Origin: Draconibacterium sp.
GTDB taxonomy: Bacteria > Bacteroidota > Bacteroidia > Bacteroidales > Prolixibacteraceae
Direction of reading: 5' to 3'
Length of the DNA stretch: 9,154 nucleotides
Assembly (NCBI GenBank): GCA_030595485.1
Contig: JAUVDE010000112.1
Span: 1 to 9,154, forward strand
The notes below the pieces were generated by a model that was not told where the DNA came from, did not search any database, and saw only the letters and a list, made by a program, of their open reading frames with translations. Made by a program: the position numbers and the translations under genes. The number at the start of each line of letters is the position of its first letter. Positions within the stretch are counted from its first letter, which is position 1. Of the stretch, positions 1 through 6,793 are shown one piece after another.

Positions 1-510
1 ACTAGTTGCTTCTCCAATTAAAATACCAACAAATGCAGGAGTAAAGGTTGCCATTACTGAATTGAATGAACCACCAACCTGTATAAGCTGGTTACCTTTA
101 TTACCGCCACCACCTAAAGTGTTAAGCATAGGATTAACCACAGTGTTTAACAAAGTCATTGAGAAACCAGCAACAAATGCACCCAACAAATAAACAGTAA
201 ATGCAGTTGTTTCGCTTGCATGCCCCGAAAGATATTGTATGCCAACCCCCACAAAGCCAATTGCGATGGCAAGTAGAGCCGTTTTTTTATAACCAATGCG
301 TTGTAACAAAATACCTCCAGGAATCCCCATAACGGCATAAGCAATAAAGTTAGCTGCATTTCCCATTAACCCTTGGAAGTTAGATACACCAAACTGATCT
401 TTTAGAACAATTCCCATTGGTGCTGCAAGGTTGGTAACGAACGAAATCATACCAAACAACAGAATCATCATAAAGATAGGAACTGCGTAATTTTGTTTTG
501 TAGTTGTCAT
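1..510 (-). CDS. FHS-type MFS sugar (glucose/galactose) transporter, N-terminal part
   Basis: An open frame from ATG at 508-510 runs off the left edge and gives 170 residues, so the C-terminal part of the gene lies outside the window. Hydrophobic stretches at about residues 11-30, 48-68, 76-94, 103-124 and 146-166 look like the first five membrane helices of a major facilitator. The loop QRIGYKK (69-75), the NP pair at 125-126 and the segment N140-Q141 to F149-N150 resemble the fucose/glucose/galactose FHS subfamily (FucP/GluP-like), which are proton or sodium sugar symporters of the inner membrane. Its place downstream of galK on the same strand suggests galactose or glucose as substrate; this is inferred from context. 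The start follows an A-rich leader and lies 32 nt after the small upstream ORF. The substrate cannot be fixed from this fragment. Confidence 0.85.
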   Translation of the reverse strand, partial: MTTTKQNYAVPIFMMILLFGMISFVTNLAAPMGIVLKDQFGVSNFQGLMGNAANFIAYAVMGIPGGILLQRIGYKKTALLAIAIGFVGVGIQYLSGHASETTAFTVYLLGAFVAGFSMTLLNTVVNPMLNTLGGGGNKGNQLIQVGGSFNSVMATFTPAFVGILIGEATS

Positions 511-542
511 AATGAATTTTTATTGATTTTAGTAGTTAAAAA

Positions 543-710
543 TTATTGCTTTAAAAAATATACTTTTGGTAAATTTGTTGATCTTTTTGCAGCACTTTCA
601 GCGGTAATTCTATGCTGTGGCCATTCCAATATTTCGTATCCATACAAAAACCATACGCTGTTTACGTGATTATATTTTTTATTAGCTTGGTCTTCGATAT
701 TGATACTCAT
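543..710 (-). CDS. Small protein of unknown function (55 aa) between galK and the transporter
   Basis: An ATG at 708-710 opens a frame of 55 codons ending with TAA at 543-545. I do not recognise the product. It starts MSINIEDQANKKYN. It has an aromatic-rich middle (WFLYGYEILEW, about residues 20-30) and a basic C-terminal half ending KVYFLKQ. There is no signal peptide and no long membrane helix, so a small soluble or peripheral protein is most likely. Support for coding is the residue mix, which reads like a folded peptide rather than random AT-rich translation, the A-rich stretch AAGAAAATAG before the ATG, and the tight 32-nt spacing to the transporter on the same strand. It lies after a terminator-like hairpin, so it may share a transcript with the transporter. 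It could be a chance ORF or a gene remnant. Confidence 0.5.
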   Translation of the reverse strand: MSINIEDQANKKYNHVNSVWFLYGYEILEWPQHRITAESAAKRSTNLPKVYFLKQ

Positions 711-747
711 CTATTTTCTTAGTTATAATTTAGGTTGAAAAATAAAT

Positions 748-777
748 AACTTACCCCAAAGTTCATCGGGATAAGTT
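748..777 (-). terminator. Terminator or attenuator hairpin between galK and the small ORF
   Basis: On the minus strand, AACTTATCCC (777-768) pairs with GGGGTAAGTT (757-748), giving ten pairs including one G-U, with a ten-base loop. The T-rich run ATTTATTTTT follows at 747-738. This is the form of an intrinsic terminator for leftward transcription. It would end the galK message about 205 nt after its stop codon, or act as an attenuator ahead of the small ORF and transporter. I see nothing convincing in the stretch from 800 to 982 between galK and the putative promoter here. Confidence 0.55.
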
Positions 778-791
778 TTATATTTCGCCCT

Positions 792-799
792 CAAAGTTA
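792..799 (-). promoter_or_regulatory. Possible promoter -7 element for the small ORF and transporter
   Basis: The minus strand reads TAACTTTG at 799-792, an exact match to the Bacteroidota -7 consensus TAnnTTTG. No clear TTTG lies at the usual -33 distance. A start near 785 would put the hairpin at 748-777 at the very 5' end of the transcript. AT-rich DNA gives this octamer by chance fairly often. Confidence 0.3.
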
Positions 800-982
800 A
801 AATATCGTATTTAAAAGCGAACTTTTCGAAGTGTTTTTTTCGAATACAGCTAAACCCACCAACCTAACATCTTGATTTAACGAACGTTACACTTTTGAAA
901 ATATTTATTAACTGTTCTAATCAATACCTATCCACAAGCTATTTTGATATAGAATTAAAGCAGTTATTATTTCGAATTTTTC

Positions 983-2275
983 TTACAGATCGAGCTTAAC
1001 AGAACCTTTAGCTCTAATAAACAATTTATGACATTTACCTTCTCCGTAAACATGCTCAAGAGTTTTAACGTACTCTTCTAGTTTATCTTGCGGAACAAAA
1101 GCCTGGATAGTACCACCGAATCCACCACCATGAACGCGCCATGCACCATAGCCTTTTAATACCATTTCGCTAAGTGCCAATGCTAAAGAAACCACTTGTT
1201 CGTCTTTATGTACCACATCGAAAATATTTTGATTGTACATGTACGAGCTATAACCCGACTCAACAACCATTCCTAAGAACGACTGGAAATCGTTGTTTTC
1301 TAAAGCTTCAACTTGTTTTACCACACGTGCATTATCGCCTTGAAAATGGTAAGAACGAAGAATTGCACGGTCACTTATATTGTTTTTACGTAGCTCAGGA
1401 ATCTTCTCAACAATTTGCTCTAATGTAACTTCGCGAAGTACAGTTGCGCCCATTTCTGCAGCTACCGATTTCATTTCGGTAGGAAGAGAAGCATACTCTT
1501 GTTGTGAAGCAGGATCGTCGTGACCACCACCAACATCTGTAATTACAAGCGCAAAACCAGTTGAAACAAAGTCGAAATCTACTTCTTTAACAATTGGTTT
1601 CGATGGGTCTTTGAAATCGATAGTAATTAAACCACCACAAGCACAAGCTGTTTGATCCATTAAACCACATGGTTTTCCAAAGTAATTATTTTCGCTCCAC
1701 TGACCAATAATTGCATTTTCGACAGCACCCATTTTGCCATCGTTGAAAAGCTCGCTAATAATAGAGCCAATTAATACTTCGAATGAAGCAGATGAGCTTA
1801 AACCCGATCCTTTAGGAACACGTCCTTCGATACATGCGTCGAAACCACCAATTGCATAACCATTGTCCTGCATTTTAGCAGCAATACCTTTTACAATTGA
1901 AGTTGAAGTATAAAAGTCAGCTTCTACGGGTTGGAAATCGGATAGTTCAACCTGAAACTCAGGATAACCAGCTGATTTGATACGAACTGTGTTTGTTCCG
2001 TTTGGAGCAGCAACAGCAATATTATCTAAATTAACAGCTCCTGCCAAAACACGACCATAGTTATGATCGGTATGGTTGCCACCAATTTCGGTACGTCCTG
2101 GCGAGCTAAATAATGCAACATCGTCAGCACCAAAAGTTTTCTCAAAGTCAGACATTAAGTCGGCGTATCTGTCTGCCTGTTCTTTTAATACTACGGTATC
2201 AGTTCCGTATAATTCGTGAAATAACGCATTCGCGCCACCGTTAATCTTCTCAATTAAGCTATTAATTTTAGTCAT
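983..2275 (-). CDS. galK: Galactokinase (divergent GHMP subfamily)
   Basis: This 430-residue cytoplasmic GHMP kinase should phosphorylate galactose to galactose-1-phosphate with ATP, the first committed step of the Leloir pathway. The N-terminal galactokinase signature is SPGRTEIGGNHTDHNYG, with G60 and R61 and the core G66-N67-H68-T69-D70. The ATP loop is KGSGLSSSAS, with G156 and S160-S162. The catalytic-base motif GLMDQ has D207. The C-terminal GHMP motif HGGGFGG is at 382-388. Length is slightly above the usual 380-400. The classical galactokinase signature has GEHTDY; here the Glu is N67 and the Tyr is H71, as I recall for a divergent clade common in Firmicutes. Neighbours (mutarotase, sugar transporter, regulator) support galactose as substrate. 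A putative operator lies 97 nt upstream of the ATG. The start is supported by a normal N-terminal extension before the signature. A kinase for a related sugar is the main alternative. Confidence 0.88.
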   Translation of the reverse strand: MTKINSLIEKINGGANALFHELYGTDTVVLKEQADRYADLMSDFEKTFGADDVALFSSPGRTEIGGNHTDHNYGRVLAGAVNLDNIAVAAPNGTNTVRIKSAGYPEFQVELSDFQPVEADFYTSTSIVKGIAAKMQDNGYAIGGFDACIEGRVPKGSGLSSSASFEVLIGSIISELFNDGKMGAVENAIIGQWSENNYFGKPCGLMDQTACACGGLITIDFKDPSKPIVKEVDFDFVSTGFALVITDVGGGHDDPASQQEYASLPTEMKSVAAEMGATVLREVTLEQIVEKIPELRKNNISDRAILRSYHFQGDNARVVKQVEALENNDFQSFLGMVVESGYSSYMYNQNIFDVVHKDEQVVSLALALSEMVLKGYGAWRVHGGGFGGTIQAFVPQDKLEEYVKTLEHVYGEGKCHKLFIRAKGSVKLDL

Positions 2276-2372
2276 AATCTTTTATTGTTTTAATTTATAG
2301 TAATGAATTTCTTATGTCAACAATTTCTTATTAATCTTTCGTACCAAATCCATTTTATCCTTTCAACTTCAC

Positions 2373-2391
2373 TTAACTGGTAGGTACTGGT
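2373..2391 (-). promoter_or_regulatory. Putative operator upstream of galK
   Basis: Read on the minus strand toward galK, this is accagtacctaccagttaa, identical over 19 bp to the element at 3530-3548. The inner 16 bp have dyad symmetry of the form ACnnGTAnnTACnnGT, as expected for a dimeric winged-helix repressor; they can also be read as two CAGTACC/CTACCAGT-like direct repeats one helical turn apart. The best -7-like octamer downstream is TGGATTTG at 2352-2345, one base off consensus. The adjacent GntR-family protein is the likely binder. Confidence 0.65.
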
Positions 2392-2461
2392 TGGGTACAA
2401 ATATAATTTTTAAAATGGCTGCCGCATCTCCTCAATTTATGTTGCATAGCACATTTAACAT

Positions 2462-3469
2462 TTATAAACTATTTCTTATTATGATTCGTGAAGTGTTCCT
2501 AACCTGTTCATTTCTACGGTTCAATAGCATCTTTGCAAGGGTCTGCCCCATTTCCACAAAATCAGTCGAAATAGTTGTAATTCCACCCGAAACCACTTCT
2601 TTCAACATGGTATCGTTAAATGATACGACACCAAATTTCTTACCTAGTTTCATTTTATAATATTTGGCAATTTTCACCAATTCAACCAAATCGTGATCGG
2701 AAATTAGAAAATACGCTTCATAAATAGATGGTTTAAATCCAACCAGCGATTTTACCACTTCAAAGCCAAATTTATATTCTGTACAAAATTTTTCGAAACC
2801 AGTTTTACGCTCAATGGGTTCTTTGCCACCGGGGTTTACAAAAATAAGTTTTCGATACTTCCTCAACAATGGTAATCCTTCAACCAAGGCATCGTAAAAA
2901 TCCAGCTCAAAATCCTGGTAAACCACCGGGTAATTATTCAAATCTGGCTTTAATCGGTCGAGAATAAAAACCTTCTCTTTTGGTATTTTTCTAATTAATT
3001 GGGCTGTATTATCAAACGTAGCAGGCATTATCACATACGAAGTGTAGTTTCCAATACTTTCGTTTAATAAATTTTTATAAACCTTATAGTTAAAATGATG
3101 AAAAAAAACCTCAACACTCGCCCGCCCTTTCAACCTGTCAATAAGCGAGTTATATAAATCTTCTTTAAAAGCATTTAGCTCGTCGAAAAGTATAAATATC
3201 TTTTCATCGTTATAGATTTCAACCGAATCGACATAATATCCTTTTCCGGGTCGTGCCAATAATATCCCCTTTTCCTTAAGCGAATTAAAAGCCAGCATAA
3301 CCGTGTCACGACTCAGCGTAAAATCCGAACAAATTTGATTAATAGAAGGTACTTTGTCGCCTTTCTTCAAGGTTCTTCGTTCAATACCTTCGTACACCGA
3401 ATCGATAATTTGTTTGTACTTTGGGGTCGACGACTTGGGGTCAATTTTTATTACTCTTCTTTTGGCCAT
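2462..3469 (-). CDS. GntR-family transcriptional regulator with periplasmic-binding-like sensor domain
   Basis: A 335-residue cytoplasmic DNA-binding protein. Residues about 16-80 form a GntR winged helix: TPKYKQIIDSV, then GDKVPSINQIC (recognition region about 40-64), then KEKGILLARPGKGYYV as the wing. Residues about 88-335 look like a LacI/periplasmic-binding sugar-sensing fold, with the typical late segment GGITTISTDFVEMGQTLAKMLLN. This arrangement is that of Bacillus AraR, a sugar-responsive repressor. The gene lies between galK and galM, and two identical dyad elements flank it, so it probably represses the galactose genes and itself until a galactose-derived ligand binds. The ligand is inferred from context only. 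The ATG at 3467-3469 leaves a normal short N-terminus before the winged helix. I assign no symbol, since regulators of this layout also serve arabinose and other sugars. Confidence 0.85.
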   Translation of the reverse strand: MAKRRVIKIDPKSSTPKYKQIIDSVYEGIERRTLKKGDKVPSINQICSDFTLSRDTVMLAFNSLKEKGILLARPGKGYYVDSVEIYNDEKIFILFDELNAFKEDLYNSLIDRLKGRASVEVFFHHFNYKVYKNLLNESIGNYTSYVIMPATFDNTAQLIRKIPKEKVFILDRLKPDLNNYPVVYQDFELDFYDALVEGLPLLRKYRKLIFVNPGGKEPIERKTGFEKFCTEYKFGFEVVKSLVGFKPSIYEAYFLISDHDLVELVKIAKYYKMKLGKKFGVVSFNDTMLKEVVSGGITTISTDFVEMGQTLAKMLLNRRNEQVRNTSRIIIRNSL

Positions 3470-3485
3470 TCAGATTTGCTTTCTA

Positions 3486-3493
3486 CAAAAGTA
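3486..3493 (-). promoter_or_regulatory. Possible promoter -7 element for the regulator gene
   Basis: The minus strand reads TACTTTTG, an exact TAnnTTTG match, about 17 nt upstream of the regulator start codon, giving a leader of roughly ten bases. It sits inside the small inverted repeat TTCTAC-TTTT-GTAGAA (3496-3481). A TTTG lies upstream but closer than the usual -33 spacing. Confidence 0.35.
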
Positions 3494-3529
3494 GAAGTTT
3501 TTTAATACAAAATCATGTTTTAAAACACT

Positions 3530-3548
3530 ACCAGTACCTACCAGTTAA
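3530..3548 (+). promoter_or_regulatory. Putative operator between the regulator gene and galM
   Basis: This is accagtacctaccagttaa, the same 19 bp as upstream of galK and in the same orientation relative to galM. It carries the dyad ACnnGTAnnTACnnGT. It lies 61 nt upstream of the regulator start and five bases upstream of a consensus -7 octamer for galM, so a bound repressor would cover the -33 region of galM and could also block leftward initiation. A separate 12-bp perfect palindrome, tgttttaaaaca, lies next to it at 3516-3527. Confidence 0.68.
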
Positions 3549-3553
3549 AAATC

Positions 3554-3561
3554 TATTTTTG
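3554..3561 (+). promoter_or_regulatory. Possible promoter -7 element for galM
   Basis: TATTTTTG matches TAnnTTTG exactly and begins five bases after the putative operator, so operator and -33 region would overlap. The leader to galM would be about 130 nt. A second near-match, ATAATTTG (3588-3595), preceded by TTTG at roughly the right spacing, could serve instead. Confidence 0.4.
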
Positions 3562-3700
3562 CATTTTTGTGCTGAGCTATATTTTTATAATTTGCAGAAA
3601 ATTTGAGAATCAATTTAAATTAGTAATAATTAATACAATGGAGATATATTTTGAGCTACCTTGTTCAACATGTTAATCTCGCATTCAAAAAATTTATAAA

Positions 3701-4738
3701 ATGAAAATCACAACAACTCCTTTTGGAGAATTACAAGATGGTAGCAAAGTAGATTTGTTCACCTTATCGAACAATAAAATTACTGTAAAAATAAGCAACT
3801 ACGGAGCAATTATTACAGCTATTGACATGCCAAACAAAAACGGCTCTATCGAGAATGTAGTTTGCGGCTTCGATAAATTAGACACTTATATAAGCGACGA
3901 ATACCTTGGTAGCTATCCTTATTTTGGAGCTATTATTGGTCGTTTTGGAAATCGCATTGCAAATGGTCAGCTTGAAATCGAAGGTAAAACATACGAAATG
4001 GCCATAAATAACGGACCAAACCATTTACATGGTGGTGCTGTTGGTTTCGACCGTAAACTTTTTGCAGCCGAGGTAATTAAAAATGAAACTGAAGTTGGTG
4101 TTAAACTAACTTATACTAGCCCCGATGGCGAAGAGAATTACCCGGGTAATTTGAAAGTTACATGTGTTTATACCTTAAATGCAAACAGCGAATTGGGTAT
4201 TCAGTATTATGCTGAAACCGACAAAACAACCGTTGTTAACTTAACCAACCATAGCTACTTTAATTTAACCGGTCAAAAAGAAAATATTCTGAATCACGTG
4301 TTAGAATTAACAGCAACCAAAATGACCGAAATGGTTGAGCAGATTCCTACTGGCAAAATTGTTCCCGTTGTTGGTACTGATTTCGACTTTACTTCACCTA
4401 AAAAATTAAATGCTGCCGGACTTGAAATGGGGTACGACGATAATTATGTATTAGACAATGAAAATGGTGAATTAAAATTAGCCGGTTGCCTTAGCGAGGA
4501 AAATAGTGGCAGGAAAATGGAAGTTTACACCACTCAGCCAGGAATGCAGGTTTACACTGGTTACTGGAATCCTGAACTAAATATTAATGGAGTAAAGAAA
4601 TTTGGAAGCTTCTCAGGAATTGCATTGGAAACACAGCATTATCCTGATTCAGTTCACCAAGCTGACTTCCCGACTACACTCTTAAATCCGGGTGAGACTT
4701 ACAACCAGAAAACGGTTTACAAATTTATTACTGATTAA
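3701..4738 (+). CDS. galM: Aldose 1-epimerase (galactose mutarotase)
   Basis: A 345-residue enzyme interconverting alpha and beta anomers of galactose and glucose, which supplies alpha-galactose to galactokinase. Family landmarks in order: NYGAIITAIDMPNK near the N-terminus (33-46); GRFGNRIANG with substrate-contacting R85; NHLHGG (107-112) with H108; TNHSYFNLTG with the catalytic acid H184; and ALETQHYPDS with the catalytic base E310, followed by LNPGETY near the C-terminus. Length is typical. The N-terminus (MKITTTPFGEL) has no signal peptide or lipobox, so this is a cytoplasmic form, unlike the secreted lipoprotein mutarotases found in some Bacteroidota. The gene is divergent from the regulator gene, is probably controlled by the operator at 3530-3548, and ends 22 nt before an intrinsic terminator, so it is likely monocistronic. 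The start is preceded only by an A-rich leader. Confidence 0.95.
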   Translation: MKITTTPFGELQDGSKVDLFTLSNNKITVKISNYGAIITAIDMPNKNGSIENVVCGFDKLDTYISDEYLGSYPYFGAIIGRFGNRIANGQLEIEGKTYEMAINNGPNHLHGGAVGFDRKLFAAEVIKNETEVGVKLTYTSPDGEENYPGNLKVTCVYTLNANSELGIQYYAETDKTTVVNLTNHSYFNLTGQKENILNHVLELTATKMTEMVEQIPTGKIVPVVGTDFDFTSPKKLNAAGLEMGYDDNYVLDNENGELKLAGCLSEENSGRKMEVYTTQPGMQVYTGYWNPELNINGVKKFGSFSGIALETQHYPDSVHQADFPTTLLNPGETYNQKTVYKFITD

Positions 4739-4760
4739 CAAAATAGTATACGATACAGAA

Positions 4761-4782
4761 AGTGCCCGAAAGGGCATTTTTT
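4761..4782 (+). terminator. Intrinsic terminator after galM
   Basis: TGCCC (4763-4767), a GAAA tetraloop and GGGCA (4772-4776) form a compact stem followed by six T residues. A-T and G-U pairs can extend it. It separates galM from the acyl-CoA ligase operon. Confidence 0.9.
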
Positions 4783-4823
4783 GTTTGTCGACAATTCAAA
4801 ACACCAACTTTTGTTTTTTCTTT

Positions 4824-4831
4824 TAATTTTG
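4824..4831 (+). promoter_or_regulatory. Possible promoter -7 element for the ligase-kinase-galU group
   Basis: TAATTTTG is an exact TAnnTTTG match, 33 nt before the ligase start codon and downstream of the galM terminator, where a new promoter is needed. No clear -33 TTTG is at the standard spacing. The leader contains a short inverted repeat, AGTTC-(6 nt)-GAACT (4832-4847). Confidence 0.42.
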
Positions 4832-4864
4832 AGTTCTTTCGTGAACTAAAGCAAAAACAACTTT

Positions 4865-6769
4865 ATGAAAACCATAATTGAATTATTCGAAACTTCAGTG
4901 GTAAATTATCCCGATAATGTTTATCTCTGGGAGAAGAACAAGAGCCAATACGAACCCACCACTTACAAAGAAACCAGAGAACAAGTTCTAAACCTTGCGG
5001 CCGGTCTCATTCAGTTGGGTTTTAAAAAGGGTGAACGCGCAGGATTAGTGGCTGACGGCAGAAACGATTGGATTATTAGCGAACTAGGTATGCTTTATGC
5101 TGGCGGAATAAACGTTCCCCTTTCTATTCGTTTGCAAGACAATGAACTCTCTTTTCGCTTAAAACACAGTGGTGCCAAATACATATTTGTTTCGAAACAA
5201 CATGAAGATAAAATTAAAGCCATTAAAAGCGAACTACCCGAAGTTGAAAAGGTAATTTATTTAGATGGCGTTGAAACTGAAGATGAAAAAAATATAGATT
5301 ATCGGGAGCTTTTAAAAAGAGGCGCAAAGTACCGTAATGAAAATACGGAAGCGGTTGAAGCTGTTTGGAAAGCCATTGAACCAAATGATGTTGCCAATAT
5401 TTCGTACACATCGGGCACTACTGCCGACCCCAAAGGGATTATGCTAACGCACTTAAACTATGCTGCCAACGTGGTTCAATCAAATTCATTAATGGATTTA
5501 AAAACCGAATGGACCACACTTGCTATTTTACCTTGGGACCATGCATTTGCACACACCACCTGCTTATATGTTTTTATGTATAAAGGTGCCAGTATTGCTT
5601 CTGTCGAAATTGGCAAATCACCAATGGAAACGTTAAGAAATATTCCTAAAAACATTCAGGAAATTAAGCCGACAATAATGATGAGCGTACCAGCTTATTC
5701 AAAAACATTCCGAAAAAACATTGAAGCTGGAATCCGGAAAAAAGGAGATACACTTTATAAAGTTTTCCAATTCGCACTAAAAGTTGCTTATGCACACAAT
5801 GGTTATGGTAATAACCGCGGAAAAGGATATCGTTTCTTTTTGAAACCACTTTATTGGCTTTTCAATAAAATATTATTCTCAAAAATACGTGCCGGTTTTG
5901 GAGGCAATCTTGAATTTTTTATTGGTGGAGGCGCCTTACTCGACATTGAATTGCAACGTTTCTTTTACGCCATTGGAATGCCCGTTTGTCAGGGTTATGG
6001 ACTAACCGAAGCTGCCCCGGTAATTTCGTCTAATGTTCCACACGATGTTAAATTTGGCTCATCGGGTAAATTGGTAAAAAACATTGAGCTTAAAATTTTA
6101 GACGATGATGGCAATGAAGTGCCAAACGGGCAAAAAGGTGAGATTGTGGTTAAAGGAGATAACATAATGCTTGGCTACTGGAACAATCCAACAGCAACAG
6201 CCGACGCCTTAAAAGATGGATGGCTACATACCGGTGACATGGGCTACATGGCCAATGATGGTTTTCTTTATGTAATGGGGCGATTTAAAAGTTTGCTTAT
6301 TGGAAACGATGGCGAAAAATACAGCCCCGAAGGTATTGAAGAAGCAATGGTTGATCAATCGCCATTTATCCAGCAAGCAATGCTTTACAACAATCAAAAC
6401 CCATACACAAGTGGTATGATTGTTCCTGACATTGAAGCCATAAACCGCGAATTAAAAGGCCGTGGTATTAAAAAAGGTTCGGATGAAGGTAATAAGGCAA
6501 GTCTTTCGATTATTCAAAATGAAATAAATCAATATAAAAAAGGAGGAAAGTTTGAAGGAGAATTTCCTGAACGCTGGATTCCAGCAACAATTACGATACT
6601 CCCTCATGCTTTTACAACCGATAATAAAATGCTGAATGCCACCATGAAAATGGTACGCGACCAAGTTACCGGGCAGTTTGCAAAAGAACTTGAATTTCTT
6701 TATACTCCCGGAGCCAAAAACATTGAAAATGAGATGAATTTGGGTGCCGTAAAACAATGGAATTCTTAA
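4865..6769 (+). CDS. AMP-forming long-chain acyl-CoA synthetase family protein
   Basis: A 634-residue ANL-superfamily enzyme, expected to activate a long-chain fatty acid with ATP and CoA through an acyl-adenylate. Visible motifs: the P-loop-like YTSGTTADPKG beginning at Y181; PWDHAFAH at 223-230, matching the PLxHxF-type motif of acyl-CoA synthetases; the adenine-binding GYGLTEAAP (377-385, E382); the hinge-side WLHTGD at 453-458 (D458); the GRFK segment with R473; and the C-terminal NKMLNATMK segment, where K595 is the best candidate for the adenylation lysine. The insert between the N- and C-terminal lobes (about 285-345) and the overall length fit the LC-FACS/FadD15 type rather than short-chain enzymes. 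No signal peptide; probably membrane-associated in the cytoplasm. It is first in a plus-strand group with a kinase 24 nt downstream and galU. Chain length and physiological substrate cannot be read from the sequence. Confidence 0.88.
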   Translation: MKTIIELFETSVVNYPDNVYLWEKNKSQYEPTTYKETREQVLNLAAGLIQLGFKKGERAGLVADGRNDWIISELGMLYAGGINVPLSIRLQDNELSFRLKHSGAKYIFVSKQHEDKIKAIKSELPEVEKVIYLDGVETEDEKNIDYRELLKRGAKYRNENTEAVEAVWKAIEPNDVANISYTSGTTADPKGIMLTHLNYAANVVQSNSLMDLKTEWTTLAILPWDHAFAHTTCLYVFMYKGASIASVEIGKSPMETLRNIPKNIQEIKPTIMMSVPAYSKTFRKNIEAGIRKKGDTLYKVFQFALKVAYAHNGYGNNRGKGYRFFLKPLYWLFNKILFSKIRAGFGGNLEFFIGGGALLDIELQRFFYAIGMPVCQGYGLTEAAPVISSNVPHDVKFGSSGKLVKNIELKILDDDGNEVPNGQKGEIVVKGDNIMLGYWNNPTATADALKDGWLHTGDMGYMANDGFLYVMGRFKSLLIGNDGEKYSPEGIEEAMVDQSPFIQQAMLYNNQNPYTSGMIVPDIEAINRELKGRGIKKGSDEGNKASLSIIQNEINQYKKGGKFEGEFPERWIPATITILPHAFTTDNKMLNATMKMVRDQVTGQFAKELEFLYTPGAKNIENEMNLGAVKQWNS

Positions 6770-6793
6770 ATTTACTGCTCTAAAATCACAGAA

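Noticed and set aside
156..359. Alternative minus-strand frame inside the transporter
   Set aside because: It is a frame-shifted reading of the transporter gene; the true frame from 510 gives five membrane helices and FHS features.
1174..1428. Open frame antisense to galK
   Set aside because: It lies wholly inside galK, which has complete family motifs; the translation shows no domain pattern.
2404..2461. Possible terminator hairpin after the regulator gene
   Set aside because: Short GC-containing repeats (GGCAGCC region) give only three-base stems or very small loops and no proper T-run.
2391..2660. Plus-strand open frame overlapping the galK operator and the end of the regulator gene
   Set aside because: It begins within the operator and is antisense to the sensor-domain end of the regulator. 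No start context and no recognisable protein features.
3481..3500. Inverted repeat ttctac-aaaa-gtagaa followed by T-rich DNA as a rightward terminator
   Set aside because: Only six A/T-rich pairs with one G-C at each end of the loop side; no rightward gene ends here. It more likely reflects the regulator promoter region.
6452..6757. 101-codon open frame antisense to the end of the acyl-CoA ligase
   Set aside because: It overlaps the conserved C-terminal domain of the ligase; the cysteine- and phenylalanine-rich translation is typical of an antisense shadow.
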